From assembly GCA_016719405.1 (NCBI GenBank), contig JADJZE010000010.1, forward strand, positions 1 through 8,101: a stretch of 8,101 nt of DNA, given 5' to 3'. Made by a program: the position numbers and the translations under genes. The stretch's first letter is position 1. Each line of letters starts with the position of its first letter. The notes beneath the pieces were generated by a model, which did no database searches, had not been told where the DNA came from, and was given only the letters and a program-made list of their open reading frames with translations. Source of the DNA: Candidatus Aalborgicola lynettensis (GTDB lineage Bacteria > Pseudomonadota > Gammaproteobacteria > Burkholderiales > Burkholderiaceae_C). Shown one piece after another: positions 6,428 through 8,101 of the stretch.

Positions 6428-7978
6428 TTACTTCGCGGTGACGGCAATGTTCTTGAACTCGCCCGTGGCAATGCGTTGGCTCCACTCGGCTGGCCCCGTG
6501 ATGTGGGCGCTGGTGCCGCCGGAATCCACGGCACGGTCACGGGCATGTCCACCACGTCAAATTCGTAGATGGCTTCCATGCCCAGGTCGGCAAAACCCAC
6601 CACCTTGGCGGACTTGATGGCCTTGGATACCAGGTAGGCGGCGCCGCCAACGGCCATCAGATAAGCCGACTTGTGCTTCTTGATCGCCTCGATGGCCACC
6701 GGGCCGCGTTCGGCCTTGCCCACCATGCTGATGAGGCCGGTTTGGGCCAGCATCATCTCGGTAAAGCCATCCATACGGGTGGCGGTGGTGGGGCCTGCGG
6801 GGCCCACTGCTTCGTCCTTGACCGGGTCGACCGGGCCGACGTAGTAAATGACGCGGTTGGTGAAGTCCACCGGCAGCGGCTCACCCTTGGCCAGCATGCC
6901 CTGGATGCGCTTGTGGGCCGCGTCGCTACCGGTCAGCATCTTGCCGTTGAGCAGCAGGGTTTGGCCGGGGCTTCCAGCTCGCCACTTCGGCCTTGGTCAA
7001 GGTGTTGAGATCGACTTTCTTGCTTTTGACGTAGTCGGGCGTCCAGGCGACGTCGGGCCAGGTGTTCAGCGATGGCGGGTCCAGGTACACCGGGCCGCTG
7101 CCATCGAGCACAAAGTGCGCATGGCGGGTGGCCGCGCAGTTGGGATCATGGCCACCGGCTTGCTGGCCGCGTGGGTGGGGTACATCTTGATTTTGATGTC
7201 CAGCACGGTGGTGAGTCCGCCCAGGCCTTCCCGGCGCCAATGCCCAGGGCGTTGACCTTCTCGAACAGCTCAGGCGCAGTCTTTCCACGTTGTTCCGGTT
7301 CGAGCGCCGCTGCCGCTTGCCTGCAGTTCGTACATGTCCAGGTCGTCCATCAGGCTTTCTTTGGCCATCAGCACGGCTTTCTCCGCCGTGCCACCAATGC
7401 CAATGCCCAGCATGCCGGGCGGGCACCAGCCGGCACCCATGGTGGGCACGGTTTTCAAAATCCAGTCGACCACCGAGTCGCCGGGGTTGAGCATGACCAT
7501 CTTGCTCTTGTTCTCTGAGCCGCCGCCCTTGGCGGCCACCGTCACTTCCACCGTATTGCCGGGCACGATCTCAGAAAAGATCACCGCGGGTGTGTTGTCT
7601 TTGGTGTTTTTGCGCAAAAACTCGGGGTCGGCCACGACCGAGGCGCGCAGGGTGTTGTCGGGGTGGTTGTAGCCCTGGCGCACGCCTTCGTTGATGGCGT
7701 CATCCAGTGACCCCGTGAAGCCTTCCCAGCGCACGTCCATGCCCACTTTGAGGAACACGTTGACGATGCCGGTGTCCTGGCAAATCGGGCGGTGGCCTTC
7801 GGCTGACATCTTGCTGTTGGTCAAAATTTGCGCAATGGCGTCTTTGGCGGCCGCTTTGCTCGCGCGCGTAGGCGCGGGCCAGGTGGGCAACGTGGTCAGC
7901 CGGGTGGTAGTAGCTGATGTACTGCAGGGCAGCGGCAACGGATTCGATGGGATCGGCTTGGCGGATGGTGGTCGTGGT
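6428..7978 (-). pseudogene. fum: Class I (iron-sulfur) fumarate hydratase, frameshifted in this sequence
   Basis: The enzyme interconverts fumarate and malate in the TCA cycle, using an oxygen-sensitive [4Fe-4S] cluster. The conceptual protein is about 515 residues, the normal length for single-chain class I fumarases. All three expected cluster cysteines are visible: in PICQDTGIV, in GAGWCPPGMLGIGIGG (119 residues later, the spacing of E. coli FumA) and in PNCAATRHAHF (about 93 further on). The C-terminal half has GPAGPTTATRMDGFTEMM and ends with GEFKNIAVTAK and TAA at 6428-6430. Frame changes are needed near 7860, 7300-7260, 7220, 7143, 6975 and 6535. Several are single missing G or C bases in short runs. 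The N-terminus reads TIRQAD...ALQYISYYHPADH, but no start codon is in frame and a TAA stands at 7988-7990. The conservation argues for a working gene with sequencing indels. It is the likely first gene of the minus-strand block. Confidence 0.85.
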
Positions 7979-8101
7979 GGGTCCCGGTTAGGGGTCAAAA
8001 ATACGAAAAAAAGGGGCGAGTTGGGGGGGGCCCGGTGCCTGTCACCCGTAGCGGCGTGCGGTTGCGACATGAGGTTTGTGCGGTGTAGGGAATGGCCAGC
8101 G
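7979..8101 (-). other. Upstream region of fumarase, no gene identified
   Basis: No coding sequence is recognised. The stretch includes a run of eight G (8023-8030) and a run of seven A (8006-8012) on the plus strand. Such places are prone to miscounting. The fumarase start codon should be near 7979-7990 but is missing, and no clear Shine-Dalgarno or -35/-10 pair is visible. A minus-strand ATG at 8068-8070 opens a frame that joins fumarase only after a frame change near 7860; its product up to that point looks like noise. Confidence 0.4.

Noticed and set aside
7270..8070. Fumarase N-terminus starting at the ATG at 8068-8070
   Set aside because: Up to about 7860 this frame gives a Pro- and Thr-rich sequence unlike any fumarase. 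The conserved N-terminus (QYISYYHPADH) is in another frame over the same DNA.

Overview
This is a high-GC window that I read as chromosomal DNA of a betaproteobacterium, probably Comamonadaceae (Rhodoferax/Polaromonas/Acidovorax-like). The grounds are the protein styles (class I fumarase next to murI, a 7TMR-DISM histidine kinase) and two copies of a hairpin repeat that resembles a family I recall from Comamonadaceae genomes. The genus is inference.

Layout, left to right. Positions 1-160 (minus) hold the N-terminal part of a PIN-domain toxin-like protein, cut by the window edge and broken by single-base frame changes. Positions 161-718 hold no gene I can identify. Positions 719-2856 (plus) hold a membrane sensor histidine kinase (7TMR-DISM type), recognisable along its whole length but split over many frames. 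Convergent to it is a minus-strand block, in transcription order: class I fumarate hydratase (7978-6428, frameshifted), glutamate racemase murI (6343-5354, or to 5322 after repair of one frame change), an ABC transporter ATPase (5298-4327, TTG start with a strong Shine-Dalgarno) and its multi-spanning permease (4330-3005, ATGA overlap with the ATPase).

The most interesting structure is around murI. The 3' end of murI is present twice: once at its proper place (5320-5464) and again as an orphan fragment just downstream of the permease (2876-2961). The ABC pair therefore sits between direct repeats of the murI 3' end, as if captured by duplication or recombination there. In addition, a dispersed palindromic repeat of about 56 bp lies in the murI-fumarase gap (6361-6416), and a diverged copy of the same element appears to lie inside the murI reading frame (5798-5853), encoding residues of the enzyme. 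MurI also carries a Pro/Thr/Ala-rich linker of about 48 residues ahead of its last segment.

A caution applies to the whole window. The PIN gene, the kinase and the fumarase share the same defect: well-conserved protein sequence hopping between frames through single-base indels, with key residues kept. Positions 2510-5350 and most of murI are clean. This looks more like sequencing or assembly indels in the two flanks than like old pseudogenes, but the sequence alone cannot settle it.
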